DNA of 9,283 nucleotides from Candidatus Gribaldobacteria bacterium (GTDB lineage: Bacteria; Patescibacteriota; Minisyncoccia; Minisyncoccales; CG1-02-41-26), in contig JAPLWD010000070.1 in NCBI GenBank assembly GCA_026396775.1, forward strand, positions 1-9,283. Reading direction: 5' to 3'. The notes beneath the pieces were generated by a model. That model was not told the origin of the DNA. It did not search any database and saw only the letters and a program-made list of their open reading frames with translations. The translations under genes were made by a program, and so were the position numbers. Every line of letters begins with the position of its first letter. The first letter of the stretch is position 1. This document shows positions 1-8,487 of this stretch, in pieces.

Positions 1-100
1 ATACAAAGAAGAAATCCTCAAGCCTTGGGGTTTAACCAAGGGCACTGGCTTTTTGGGCAAAACCACTCAAGCAAAGTTAAATCAGTTGTTGGGGAGGTAG
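1..100 (+). CDS. C-terminus of a peptidoglycan-binding domain protein (partial)
   Basis: Only the last 32 codons are present, read from base 2 and ending at TAG 98-100. The segment contains GLTKGTGFLGKTTQAKLNQL. This matches the end of a PG_binding_1 repeat as found in many Patescibacteria proteins, where the usual form is GTGFFGP-T-RAKLN-LL. Such domains sit at the C-terminus of exported proteins and hold them on the cell wall. The catalytic or other N-terminal part lies outside the window, so the overall function cannot be told. The family call rests on a short stretch. The gene ends four bases before a structured repeat that may serve as its transcript end. Confidence 0.6.
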   Translation, partial: YKEEILKPWGLTKGTGFLGKTTQAKLNQLLGR

Positions 101-104
101 GGGA

Positions 105-177
105 GAGATTCTTCGCCTGAGACCCTTCGTTATCACTCAGGGTTGACACTTCGTGTCAGCTCACTAGAATGACGGGG
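105..177. repeat. Structured dispersed repeat, copy 1
   Basis: This 73-base element recurs in the same orientation at 8563-8635 with very few differences (one extra T at 143-144, a CT/TC swap near 164, one missing A near 174). It can fold as a three-way junction: outer stem ATTCT 108-112 with AGAAT 166-170, hairpin CCTGAG 116-121 with CTCAGG 136-141, and hairpin TGACAC 144-149 with GTGTCA 153-158 around loop TTC. It resembles the palindromic REP-like intergenic repeats scattered through many bacterial genomes. It has no coding capacity. Confidence 0.8.
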
Positions 178-204
178 GGGATTGGGGGGTTGCTTTGGGG
201 GGGG
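174..204 (+). other. G-tract cluster, possible G-quadruplex
   Basis: Three long G runs (7, 6 and 8 bases) lie within 31 bases, separated by ATT and TTGCTTT, in an otherwise AT-rich region. The runs are long enough to supply four or more GGG tracts, so a G-quadruplex on the + strand is possible. The cluster begins at the end of the repeat and runs into the spacer of the putative lepB promoter. Confidence 0.5.
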
Positions 205-218
205 ATTTTTGGTACTAT
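190..218 (+). promoter_or_regulatory. Possible lepB promoter
   Basis: TTGCTT (190-195) and TACTAT (213-218) are separated by exactly 17 bases, and the lepB start lies 23 bases downstream. Each hexamer is a partial match to the sigma-70 consensus (3/6 and 4/6). The spacer is mostly G, which is unusual. This is a weak prediction. Confidence 0.3.
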
Positions 219-241
219 GAAAACATAATTTATTTAGCTTT

Positions 242-409
242 ATGAAGCAATTTTTGTCCTTTGTGTGGGAGATCTTAAAAATAGTGTTGCTGGCCTTGGT
301 AATTGTTTTGCCAATCCGCTACTTTGTTTTTCAGCCCTTTATTGTTAAAGGAGCCTCAATGGAGCCAACTTTCCATAATGGCTGTAGACCCAGCCGAGCG
401 GTTTATTAA
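242..409 (+). pseudogene. lepB: Signal peptidase I, N-terminal part (gene broken by internal deletion)
   Basis: Type I signal peptidase cuts signal peptides from exported proteins at the outer face of the cytoplasmic membrane. From ATG 242 the product has a single membrane anchor (about residues 9-32, WEILKIVLLALVIVLPIRYF) followed by GASMEPT, where Ser39 is the catalytic nucleophile of box B. After HNG (residues 46-48) the reading frame leaves the family pattern, and the product ends at TAA 407-409 with eight unrelated residues. The rest of the enzyme continues in another frame from about 381. The start has no Shine-Dalgarno and is preceded by a T-rich leader. Confidence 0.85.
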
Positions 410-716
410 AAGGATTATTGGCTTGCCAGCTGAAACCGTGGAAATTAAGGATGGCCAAATTTTTATTACTAACAAGCTAGGCGAGCAAAGGGTTTTAAAA
501 GAAAGCTATTTAGAGAATGTTGTACTTTTTGGTACAACTAAACAGGTTTTAGCCCAAGATGAATATTTTGTTTTGGGGGATAATCGGATGAATTCATCGG
601 ATTCGCGCCGATGGGGGGCGGTTAAAAAACAAGAAATAATTGGCCGAGTTTTAATTAGAGCTTGGCCACCAATCCAATTAGATTATTTTCAAGCCCCTGT
701 CTATGAAACCCTGTAA
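378..716 (+). pseudogene. lepB: Signal peptidase I, C-terminal part in a shifted frame
   Basis: From about 381 this frame encodes AVDPAERFIKRIIGLPAE (box D, with the general-base Lys in the FIKR segment) and later LGDNRMNSSDSRRWGAV (box E). It ends at TAA 714-716. It joins the N-terminal part directly after HNG. In intact relatives about 25 residues (box C, ending in the RG-(D/E)-(I/V)-V-V-F strand) stand between these two points, and they are missing here. The loss is out of frame, so Ser and Lys of the catalytic dyad are no longer in one protein. The ATG at 378 is unlikely to be a true start. An open frame reaches back to 303, but codons 303-377 are out-of-frame translation of the anchor region. 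hisS follows after 23 bases. Confidence 0.85.
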
Positions 717-739
717 TTACTAACTGCTTTTTTAAAGAT

Positions 740-2026
740 ATGAATTTAAAATTTCAAACACCAACAGGTATGCATGATTTATTCCAAGAAGAGTGGGATT
801 ATTTTGACAAGGTTAAAAAAGCCTGTTCGCATATGGCCGATTCTTACGAATTTACACGCATTGAAACACCCATTTTAGAAGACACGGCTATTTTTGAAAA
901 AGGCACTGGAGCTAATACTGATATTGTGGAAAAAGAAATGTACAGTCTAACTTCTAAGGGAGGTGATCGATTAACTTTAAGGCCCGAAGGCACCCCTGGG
1001 GTTGTGCGATCTTATATTCAGAATGGGATGCAAAATCAACCTAAACCCGTTAAACTTTGGTATTTTGGGCCATTTTTTCGGCACGAACGCCCCCAAGCAG
1101 GAAGGTTTCGCCAATTTCACCAGTTTGGTTTTGAAAGCCTAGGCGTGGCTGATCCAATTATTGACGCTGAAATTATTCAGATTTTTTATAATATTTTAAA
1201 AGAGCTGGGTTTTAAAAATTTGCTAGTGGAAATAAACTCTACGGGCGACTCTCAATGTAAAGCTAATTATCGCAAGGCTTTAATGGGCTATTTAAGATCT
1301 CGTCAAACCGGTCTTTGCACTGATTGTAAAAGAAGAATTAAAAAAAATCCTCTAAGAATTTTAGATTGCAAAGAAGAAAAGTGTCAAAGGATTAAAAAGG
1401 GCGCGCCACAAATTGTGGATCATTTATGTAAGGAATGCCACGATCACTTTAAAAATTTGTTAGAGTTTTTAGATGAAAAAGGTTTGCCTTATAATCTAAA
1501 CCCATATTTAGTGAGAGGCTTGGATTATTACACTAAAACCGTTTTTGAAATTTACGAAGATACTGAAGATGGTAAACAGATTGGGGCTTTGGCGGGTGGT
1601 GGTCGATATGACGATTTGGTTAAAATGTTAGGTGGCAAGCCAACTCCGGCTTGTGGAGCGGCCGCAGGCGTGGAAAGGATAGCTGCCATTTTAAAGCAGA
1701 GGATGAAAAGACCAATTAGCAAAGAAAAAATTACTGAAGTTTTTTTAGCGCAGGTGGGTGAAATTGCCAAGAAAAAATCTTTAAAGTTATTTGAAGAGTT
1801 TAGAGAGGCCGGCGTGAAAGTGGGCGAAGCCTTACACAAGGATTCGTTATCGGCTCAATTGAAAATAGCGGATAGGCTAGATGTTAAATTTGTTTTGATT
1901 TTAGGGCAAAAAGAAGCCATTGATGAGCAAGTGATTATTCGGGAGATGAAAACTGGCAATCAAGATGTGGTTGATTTAAAAAAGGCGGTGAACGAAATTA
2001 AAAAAAGACTTAAAAAGTCAATATAG
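740..2026 (+). CDS. hisS: Histidyl-tRNA synthetase
   Basis: This cytosolic class II aminoacyl-tRNA synthetase charges tRNA-His with histidine using ATP. At 428 residues it is full length. It contains motif 2 FRHERPQAGRFRQFHQ (about 113-128), the histidine-binding loops LVRGLDYYTKTVFE (about 257-270) and GGGRYD (286-291), motif 3 GAAAGVERI (306-314, usually GxxxGxER), and a C-terminal anticodon-binding domain from about 330. The insertion domain holds six cysteines (193, 196, 210, 215, 230, 233) in CxxC and CKEEKC patterns, suggesting a bound zinc ion. ATG 740 puts the family's TPTGMHDL motif at residues 7-14, a normal position. The gene lies between lepB and rpsU with short gaps, so it probably shares their transcript. 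No lesion is seen. Confidence 0.97.
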   Translation: MNLKFQTPTGMHDLFQEEWDYFDKVKKACSHMADSYEFTRIETPILEDTAIFEKGTGANTDIVEKEMYSLTSKGGDRLTLRPEGTPGVVRSYIQNGMQNQPKPVKLWYFGPFFRHERPQAGRFRQFHQFGFESLGVADPIIDAEIIQIFYNILKELGFKNLLVEINSTGDSQCKANYRKALMGYLRSRQTGLCTDCKRRIKKNPLRILDCKEEKCQRIKKGAPQIVDHLCKECHDHFKNLLEFLDEKGLPYNLNPYLVRGLDYYTKTVFEIYEDTEDGKQIGALAGGGRYDDLVKMLGGKPTPACGAAAGVERIAAILKQRMKRPISKEKITEVFLAQVGEIAKKKSLKLFEEFREAGVKVGEALHKDSLSAQLKIADRLDVKFVLILGQKEAIDEQVIIREMKTGNQDVVDLKKAVNEIKKRLKKSI

Positions 2027-2057
2027 GTCGACAATTAGTAATGTAAAGTATCAAAAT

Positions 2058-2273
2058 ATGCCATTGACAGTTCAAAAACAAAATAAAGAAACTTCCCAAA
2101 GTTTGATTAGGCGTTTTTCTCAAAAGATGAGAAGGAGTGGTATTGTTTTAGAAATCAGAAGAAGACAGTTTAGAAATAAACCTCAAAGCCGACCTTTAGT
2201 TAAATTATCTGCTTTAAGAAGAATTGCCAAAAATGAGGAATACTTAGAAAAGCAAAAAATGGGTCAAGCTTAG
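2058..2273 (+). CDS. rpsU: 30S ribosomal protein bS21
   Basis: bS21 is a small basic protein of the 30S platform, close to the 3' end of 16S rRNA, and takes part in initiation. The 71-residue product has the family core SLIRRFSQKMRRSGIVLEIR (residues 15-34) followed by RRRQF and a Lys/Arg-rich helical tail. The N-terminus is about 12 residues longer than in E. coli, which is common in divergent lineages. The start has no Shine-Dalgarno (leader ATCAAAAT). ybeY begins seven bases after the stop, so the two are probably cotranscribed. Because bS21 sits by the anti-Shine-Dalgarno, its presence matters for the SD-poor starts seen across this window, although any link is only inference. Confidence 0.88.
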   Translation: MPLTVQKQNKETSQSLIRRFSQKMRRSGIVLEIRRRQFRNKPQSRPLVKLSALRRIAKNEEYLEKQKMGQA

Positions 2274-2280
2274 TTTCCTT

Positions 2281-2763
2281 ATGACGGTTAACATAAGGAA
2301 TTTTACGAAATTTAAAATAAATAGTAACTTAATCCTCAAGATAGTGGGGGCTATTTTAACTCAAGAAAAAAAACCAACCGCAGATTTATCACTAGTTGTT
2401 GTGGGTTCTAAAAAAATGACAAGTTTAAATTATAAATTTCGTAAAATTAATCAGCCAACTGATGTTTTAGCTTTTGCTGAAAAGGATATTACTTTAAAGT
2501 TTCCATCACTAGATGGCACTTTTTATTTAGGAGAGATTATTATTTGCCCAGAAGTGATTGGAGCTCAAGCTAAAGAATATGGCGTTTCAGTCTCTCTTGA
2601 ATTAACTCGGATTATTATTCATGGAATCCTGCACCTTTTAGGCTATGATCACGAAAAATCTTTTTTAATAGCTAAAAAAATGCTACAAAAAGAAAATGAG
2701 ATAGTTACAAAACTATTTCGTGACGAAAGTTTAGATTTTTGCGCCAGCCTGACGAAGTCGTAG
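2281..2763 (+). CDS. ybeY: Endoribonuclease YbeY (rRNA maturation factor)
   Basis: YbeY is a metal-dependent RNase needed for 16S rRNA 3'-end maturation and ribosome quality control. The 160-residue product contains the family signature HGILHLLGYDHE, giving the zinc triad His114, His118 and His124 (H-x3-H-x5-H). It also has PTDVLAFAE (about 60-68) and LGEIIICPEV (about 83-92), both typical of the family. ATG 2281 is the only sensible start and follows rpsU by seven bases, which fits the shared ribosomal role. The last dozen or so residues (after about 150, ESLDFCASLTKS) do not look like the family and are encoded by an inverted repeat at 2730-2776, so the natural end has probably been replaced. 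Confidence 0.92.
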   Translation: MTVNIRNFTKFKINSNLILKIVGAILTQEKKPTADLSLVVVGSKKMTSLNYKFRKINQPTDVLAFAEKDITLKFPSLDGTFYLGEIIICPEVIGAQAKEYGVSVSLELTRIIIHGILHLLGYDHEKSFLIAKKMLQKENEIVTKLFRDESLDFCASLTKS

Positions 2764-2776
2764 CCAAAAAGCTAAA
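2730..2776. repeat. Inverted repeat across the ybeY stop codon
   Basis: Arms 2730-2741 (TTTAGATTTTTG) and 2765-2776 (CAAAAAGCTAAA) pair at 11 of 12 positions. A small inner hairpin GAC-GAA-GTC lies at 2751-2759. No T run follows, so it is not a classical terminator, although it could protect or end the transcript. It may be a short inserted element, because it supplies the atypical last codons of ybeY. Confidence 0.55.
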
Positions 2777-2837
2777 TTTGCAGTAGGAATAGTTTTGTAA
2801 ACAGCTTAAGGGTATTTCAAGAATCAGCAAGTTGTTA

Positions 2838-2843
2838 TATAAT
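2838..2843 (+). promoter_or_regulatory. Possible -10 element of the ftsA-ftsZ promoter
   Basis: A perfect TATAAT lies 38 bases before the ftsA start, in the 118-base gap after ybeY. No good -35 hexamer is seen at 16-18 bases (TTTCAA at 17 is poor). It is the best promoter candidate in this gap. Confidence 0.35.
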
Positions 2844-2881
2844 AAGCAAACAGATTTTTTAGTTTTTAATTTTTTATTATT

Positions 2882-3217
2882 ATGAAGTCTTTAAGTCTTT
2901 GTGCTTTTGATGTTGGTAGCTATTCTATCAAAGGTCTTTGTGCCAAGAAAAACTTGGAAACTGATGAAGTTGAGATTATTTCTCAAACCGAGATAACTTG
3001 CTCGGGTATGAAAAATGGTGAGGTAATTAGGCCGGAGAGAGTGGGAGAATCTTTAAAAATGGCTCGCGAGGAATTAAATAAAAAAAATGGTTATAAAATC
3101 AAAGAAGTTTTAACCAATATTAATGGGATGCATTTGTTTTCGATTGCCTCTCAAGGTTTGGTTTCGGTTTCTCGGGCTGATCAAAAAATTTCTCAAGAAG
3201 ATGTGAATAGGGTTTAA
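2882..3217 (+). pseudogene. ftsA: Cell division protein FtsA, N-terminal part up to an in-frame stop
   Basis: FtsA is the actin-like ATPase that tethers FtsZ filaments to the membrane and recruits later division proteins. This segment starts at ATG 2882 and has the phosphate-1 loop AFDVGSYSIKGL (residues 8-19) followed by domain 1A and the start of domain 1C (LTNINGMHLFSI at about 79-90, then SQEDVNRV). It stops at TAA 3215-3217. The same frame then continues with KESQTVHLPFN, exactly as the family does, so the stop is a point nonsense change at a position normally holding a hydrophobic residue (for example TTA to TAA). The start has no Shine-Dalgarno and a T-rich leader. Confidence 0.85.
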
Positions 3218-3538
3218 AAAGAATCTCAAACTGTTCATCTGCCATTTAACAGAGAAGTTTTAGACATTGTGCCTTTGGAATATACTATTGATAACGATGG
3301 GATAGTTAAAGATCCGCTGGGCTTGAATGGCACTAGATTAGAGGTTAAGGCTCTACTTTTGGGGATCTTCTCGCCAGTTTTAGAAAGTTTAGAAAAGGCT
3401 TTTTCTCTGGCAGTTCTTTCTTTATTGGGCAATCCAGTGTTATCCCCCTTAGCGGCCTCAAGAGCTGTGATTACTTCAGAACATAAAGAGTTAGGCTGTT
3501 TAAAAAGATTTTGCAGTTTTTCCGATTGGCTCTGCTAA
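3218..3538 (+). pseudogene. ftsA: FtsA, middle part (same frame after the stop)
   Basis: This segment continues the frame of the N-terminal part without a base change: KESQTVHLPFNREVLDIVPL, then EYTIDNDGIVKDPLGLNG, then LEVKALLLG. This is domain 1C and the return to domain 2A (PLAASRAVITSEHKELGC). After the Cys at about 3497-3499 the family expects the phosphate-2 loop VDIGGGTT and its strand. Instead the frame runs into LKRFCSFSDWLC and stops at 3538, because about 20 codons are missing and the true continuation lies in another frame. ATG-like starts inside this segment are not real starts. Confidence 0.8.
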
Positions 3539-4085
3539 TATTACTAACGATATTGCTATTTGTTTAAGAACCGAAATTTCCACCGCCGAAGCTATTAAAA
3601 AAAAGTATGGCACTTTAAAGTCCGAAGCCATAAAAAAGATTTTAAAAACTAAGCAAAAAACTAAACAAGTTTCAAAAAATTTAGAGGCGATGTTGGCCGA
3701 AGAAGAGCCCCAAGAAAAAGATTTCTTTCCAGAATTTTCCACTAAACTTCTAAGGGATATTGTAGAAGAAAGATTTACGCAACTTTTCAATGAAGTACAA
3801 AAATCGTTAAAACGGATTAACACCGAACCCTTACCGGCTGGTGTTTTTTTTACCGGAGGAGGGTCAGCAATGCCTGGGCTAGTGGAGCTAGCTAAACAAA
3901 AATTAAAGCTCCCTTGCCGTTTAGGCCATCTTCATAATATAATAGGTTGCGATGACCCAAAGTTTGCTACTTGTTTGGGCTTATTGTTAATGGGTTTTGA
4001 CGATTTGCAAGAAGATAAGGATTTACCTGAAGGTGGAGATTTTAAAGATAAACTTAAAAGATTTTTGAGAATCTTTTTGCCTTAA
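3501..4085 (+). pseudogene. ftsA: FtsA, C-terminal part in a shifted frame
   Basis: This frame resumes FtsA with KDFAVFPIGSANITNDIAI and runs to TAA 4083-4085. It contains the domain 2B region and the adenosine-binding loop FFTGGGSAMPGL (3847-3882). It ends with an amphipathic helix FKDKLKRFLRIFLP that fits the membrane-targeting sequence of FtsA. An internal ATG at 3690 could start a shorter product, but that product would lack most of the ATPase fold. Without the lesions the whole gene would encode roughly 420 residues, a normal length. ftsZ starts 25 bases later, in the standard ftsA-ftsZ order. Confidence 0.85.
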
Positions 4086-4110
4086 ATAAAAAGTGAATTG
4101 AATATTTATT

Positions 4111-5043
4111 ATGCCAAAAGTGCCAAAAATTAAGGTTGTGGGAATAGGGGGAGCAGGCGTGAACGCTGTTAATAGAATGCAGAAAAGCGGAATTGCAGGA
4201 GTGGACTTGATCGCTGTCAATACCGATATTCAATCTTTAAATAGTTCGGCGGTAGAAAAGAAAATTTTAATTGGAGAAAAAATAACTGCTGGACTTGGGG
4301 CAGGAATGGATGTTAAAATAGGTGAGAAGGCGGCCAGAGAAAGTTATGAAATTTTAAAACAAGCTTTGAATGGTTCGGAAATGATTTTTTTAACTTGTGG
4401 CTTGGGGGGTGGAACGGGGTCAAGTGGTATTCCTATTTTAGGAGAAATTGGCAAACAGATTGGCGCTTTAACTGTAGCCATTGTAACTTTGCCTTTTTCG
4501 TTTGAAGGAACTACCCGCAAAGCGATTGCCAGCTGTGCTTTAAAAAAGTTACAAGATAATGTTGATAGTCTTTTAGTAATTGCTAACGATAAATTATTGC
4601 TGTTAGCTGGGCCAAATACCACCGTGGAAAATGCTTTTTGGCTGGGGGATAGCGTTCTTAGGGAGGCAGTTAAAGGAATTTCGGATTTAATTTCTTTAAA
4701 TGGGATTATCAGCGTTAACTTGGCGGATTTAAGAAATTTGTTAGAAAATTCTGGTAAAGCTTTTTTAGGGATTGGGCAAGCCAAGGGGGAGAAAAGAGCT
4801 ACAGTGGCTGCTAATATGGCTTTAAACTCGCCCTTATTAGATTTTTCTTTAAGCGATTCCCAAGGTATTTTGTTGAACATATCAGGAGGAGATGATTTAT
4901 CTTTAGCTGAAGTTAATATTGCTGCTAGTTTTGTTAAACAACAAGCTCCCGCTTCAGCTAAGATTATTTTTGGGGTTTCGGATGATCCATCTTTGCCCAA
5001 GGGAGACTTGAAAATTACAGTCATTGCCACAGCCGGTAAATAA
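4111..5043 (+). CDS. ftsZ: Cell division GTPase FtsZ, divergent and without C-terminal tail
   Basis: FtsZ is the tubulin-like GTPase that forms the division ring at mid-cell. The 310-residue product has GIGGAGVNAV (residues 11-20), AVNTD, GLGAGMD, the tubulin signature as GGGTGSS (99-105, usually GGGTGTG), PFSFEG, and the C-terminal domain up to LKITVIATAGK. Differences from typical FtsZ include a T7 loop reading SVNLAD (201-206) where NVDFAD is usual, keeping only the second Asp (D206), and GDS at 179-181 where the guanine-contact AND motif is usual. It ends right after the globular domain, so the variable linker and the conserved C-terminal peptide that binds FtsA and other partners are absent. 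The frame is intact. Identification as an FtsZ is firm; normal GTPase activity is not assured. Confidence 0.93.
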   Translation: MPKVPKIKVVGIGGAGVNAVNRMQKSGIAGVDLIAVNTDIQSLNSSAVEKKILIGEKITAGLGAGMDVKIGEKAARESYEILKQALNGSEMIFLTCGLGGGTGSSGIPILGEIGKQIGALTVAIVTLPFSFEGTTRKAIASCALKKLQDNVDSLLVIANDKLLLLAGPNTTVENAFWLGDSVLREAVKGISDLISLNGIISVNLADLRNLLENSGKAFLGIGQAKGEKRATVAANMALNSPLLDFSLSDSQGILLNISGGDDLSLAEVNIAASFVKQQAPASAKIIFGVSDDPSLPKGDLKITVIATAGK

Positions 5044-5097
5044 TAACTTAGTTAATAAATAATTGTTGCTCTTATCGTTTTTTAATAATTTAACATT

Positions 5098-5126
5098 TTA
5101 ACAATTCTGGTCGGGATTGTTAGTAT
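5098..5126 (+). promoter_or_regulatory. Probable nrdJ promoter with overlapping operator-like dyad
   Basis: TTAACA (5098-5103, 5/6 match to the -35 consensus) and TAGTAT (5121-5126, 4/6 match to the -10) are 17 bases apart, 28 bases before the nrdJ start. A perfect inverted repeat, TAACAAT (5099-5105) and ATTGTTA (5116-5122), covers the -35 and reaches into the -10, as a repressor site would. It does not resemble an NrdR box. Confidence 0.45.
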
Positions 5127-5154
5127 GTTAGTTTATTAGAAAATTTTTTATTTT

Positions 5155-7574
<2,420 letters not shown>

Positions 7575-7580
7575 TGAAAT

Positions 7581-7622
7581 AAATAAAAGCTCGATTACTA
7601 TGTAGCAATCGAGTTTTTATTT
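7581..7622 (+). terminator. Rho-independent terminator after nrdJ
   Basis: CTCGATT (7590-7596) pairs with AATCGAG (7607-7613) around a 10-base loop and is followed by TTTTTATTT. The upstream AAATAAAAG extends the stem through the T tract, so it may work in both directions. It begins six bases after the nrdJ stop. Confidence 0.88.
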
Positions 7623-7644
7623 AGCACATAATGTACAGTTTTTG

Positions 7645-7691
7645 TTGACAAAAGGTTAGATTTGCTTTAGAAACAAGGCAGGACTTATAAT
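7645..7691 (+). promoter_or_regulatory. Promoter region of the acetyltransferase
   Basis: A perfect -35 TTGACA lies at 7645-7650 with a modest -10 TAGAAA at 7668-7673 (17-base spacer). A perfect TATAAT also lies at 7686-7691, with TTGCTT at 7662-7667 as a possible partner. Either pair could drive the gene; which one is used cannot be told. Confidence 0.5.
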
Positions 7692-7733
7692 GAATTTAAG
7701 TTTTTTTTAGGACAATCCCAGTTATCTGCATTT

Positions 7734-7739
7734 AGGAGG
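7734..7739 (+). promoter_or_regulatory. Strong Shine-Dalgarno of the acetyltransferase
   Basis: A complete AGGAGG stands seven bases before ATG 7747 and fixes this start. It is the only good Shine-Dalgarno in the window, in contrast to all the housekeeping genes around it. Confidence 0.85.
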
Positions 7740-7746
7740 AGATACG

Positions 7747-8403
7747 ATGAATACGACAGGATGGACCATTAGAGACTTTAACAAAAAAGGAGATCTAGAT
7801 AGAACAAGTGAAATGCTCGCGAGGGCTTTTCTAAATGACCCTTTTTTTACATACGTTTTTCCTAATGAGGGATGTCGGCAAAGTATTTTACCTGATTACT
7901 TTAAAGTTTTTCTGGAATACTTTAGTAAGTACGGTAAAATCACGGTAGAAGACGGATTACGAGGAGCCGTACTTTGGTTGGTAGGACCTGAAAAAATATC
8001 TGATAAGGAATTTGAGGATTTTTTGAGTGACCACTGTTTTTGGGACATCATTTTGCGAGGGCAAGCTGGGTATGGTACTTTTCTTCGCTGGAGGGAACTG
8101 ATGGAGGCTGATGAAGAGATTCATCAAAAGGTTATGGATGAAAAACAACATCTCTACCTAGGAATCGTTGGAGTTGACCCCGGTATTGTTGGGAATAAGT
8201 CTTCTTGTCAAAGACTAGGACTGGGTCGAGCTTTGGTCTGGGATGTGTTTAAGTATAGTGGTAATAGGACATTGCCTTGCTATTTGGAAACCTGCAGTTT
8301 TGTTTCCAAAGAAATTTGGGAATGTATTGGTTTCCGAGTGGTTCAAGAATTAGTAAAAGATGATCATACTATCTGGGGAATGGTGCTCCAGGCAGAGCGA
8401 TAG
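7747..8403 (+). CDS. GNAT-family N-acetyltransferase
   Basis: GNAT enzymes move an acetyl group from acetyl-CoA to an amine; the substrate here is unknown. The 218-residue product has an N-terminal TIRDFNKKGDLDRTSEMLARAF and a central VLWLVGPE strand. The acetyl-CoA loop is LGIVGVDP followed by QRLGLGRALV (155-164, fitting Q/RxxGxG/A). Near the end come CYLETC and ECIGFRVVQEL, the usual close of motif B. The spacing VDP-GIVGNKSSC-QRLGLG is about nine residues longer than common. The overall pattern recalls the puromycin-acetyltransferase-like branch, but no substrate should be assigned. The gene has its own promoter, Shine-Dalgarno and terminator, unlike its neighbours, which suggests recent acquisition from an SD-using bacterium. 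It could serve in drug or metabolite detoxification. Confidence 0.85.
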   Translation: MNTTGWTIRDFNKKGDLDRTSEMLARAFLNDPFFTYVFPNEGCRQSILPDYFKVFLEYFSKYGKITVEDGLRGAVLWLVGPEKISDKEFEDFLSDHCFWDIILRGQAGYGTFLRWRELMEADEEIHQKVMDEKQHLYLGIVGVDPGIVGNKSSCQRLGLGRALVWDVFKYSGNRTLPCYLETCSFVSKEIWECIGFRVVQELVKDDHTIWGMVLQAER

Positions 8404-8487
8404 AGTGGCAATTATGATAAGGATAGCGGTTTGATGCTGGACATCGTTCTGCTTCCTTACCTAATAAATTATTTTGAAGTTATGTTT

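Noticed and set aside
105..177. tRNA or tRNA-like gene, because of the cloverleaf-like fold
   Set aside because: It has no T-loop consensus, no acceptor stem of seven pairs and no anticodon arm; it occurs twice, as a dispersed repeat.
303..377. Use of 303 as start of the signal peptidase
   Set aside because: Codons 303-377 are the membrane anchor read out of frame; the true start is ATG 242.
360..400. Programmed frameshifting or ribosome bypassing in lepB, ftsA and nrdJ
   Set aside because: A change of frame would not restore the conserved segments, which are absent from the DNA, and no slippery site with a downstream structure is evident.
4344..5030. Long open frame of 228 codons on the minus strand inside ftsZ
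   Set aside because: It overlaps a clearly conserved FtsZ frame and shows no recognisable motif; it is a codon-bias shadow of that gene.
5044..5154. Cobalamin riboswitch before nrdJ
   Set aside because: The gap is only 111 bases, very AT-rich, and lacks a B12-box-like sequence; such riboswitches are longer.
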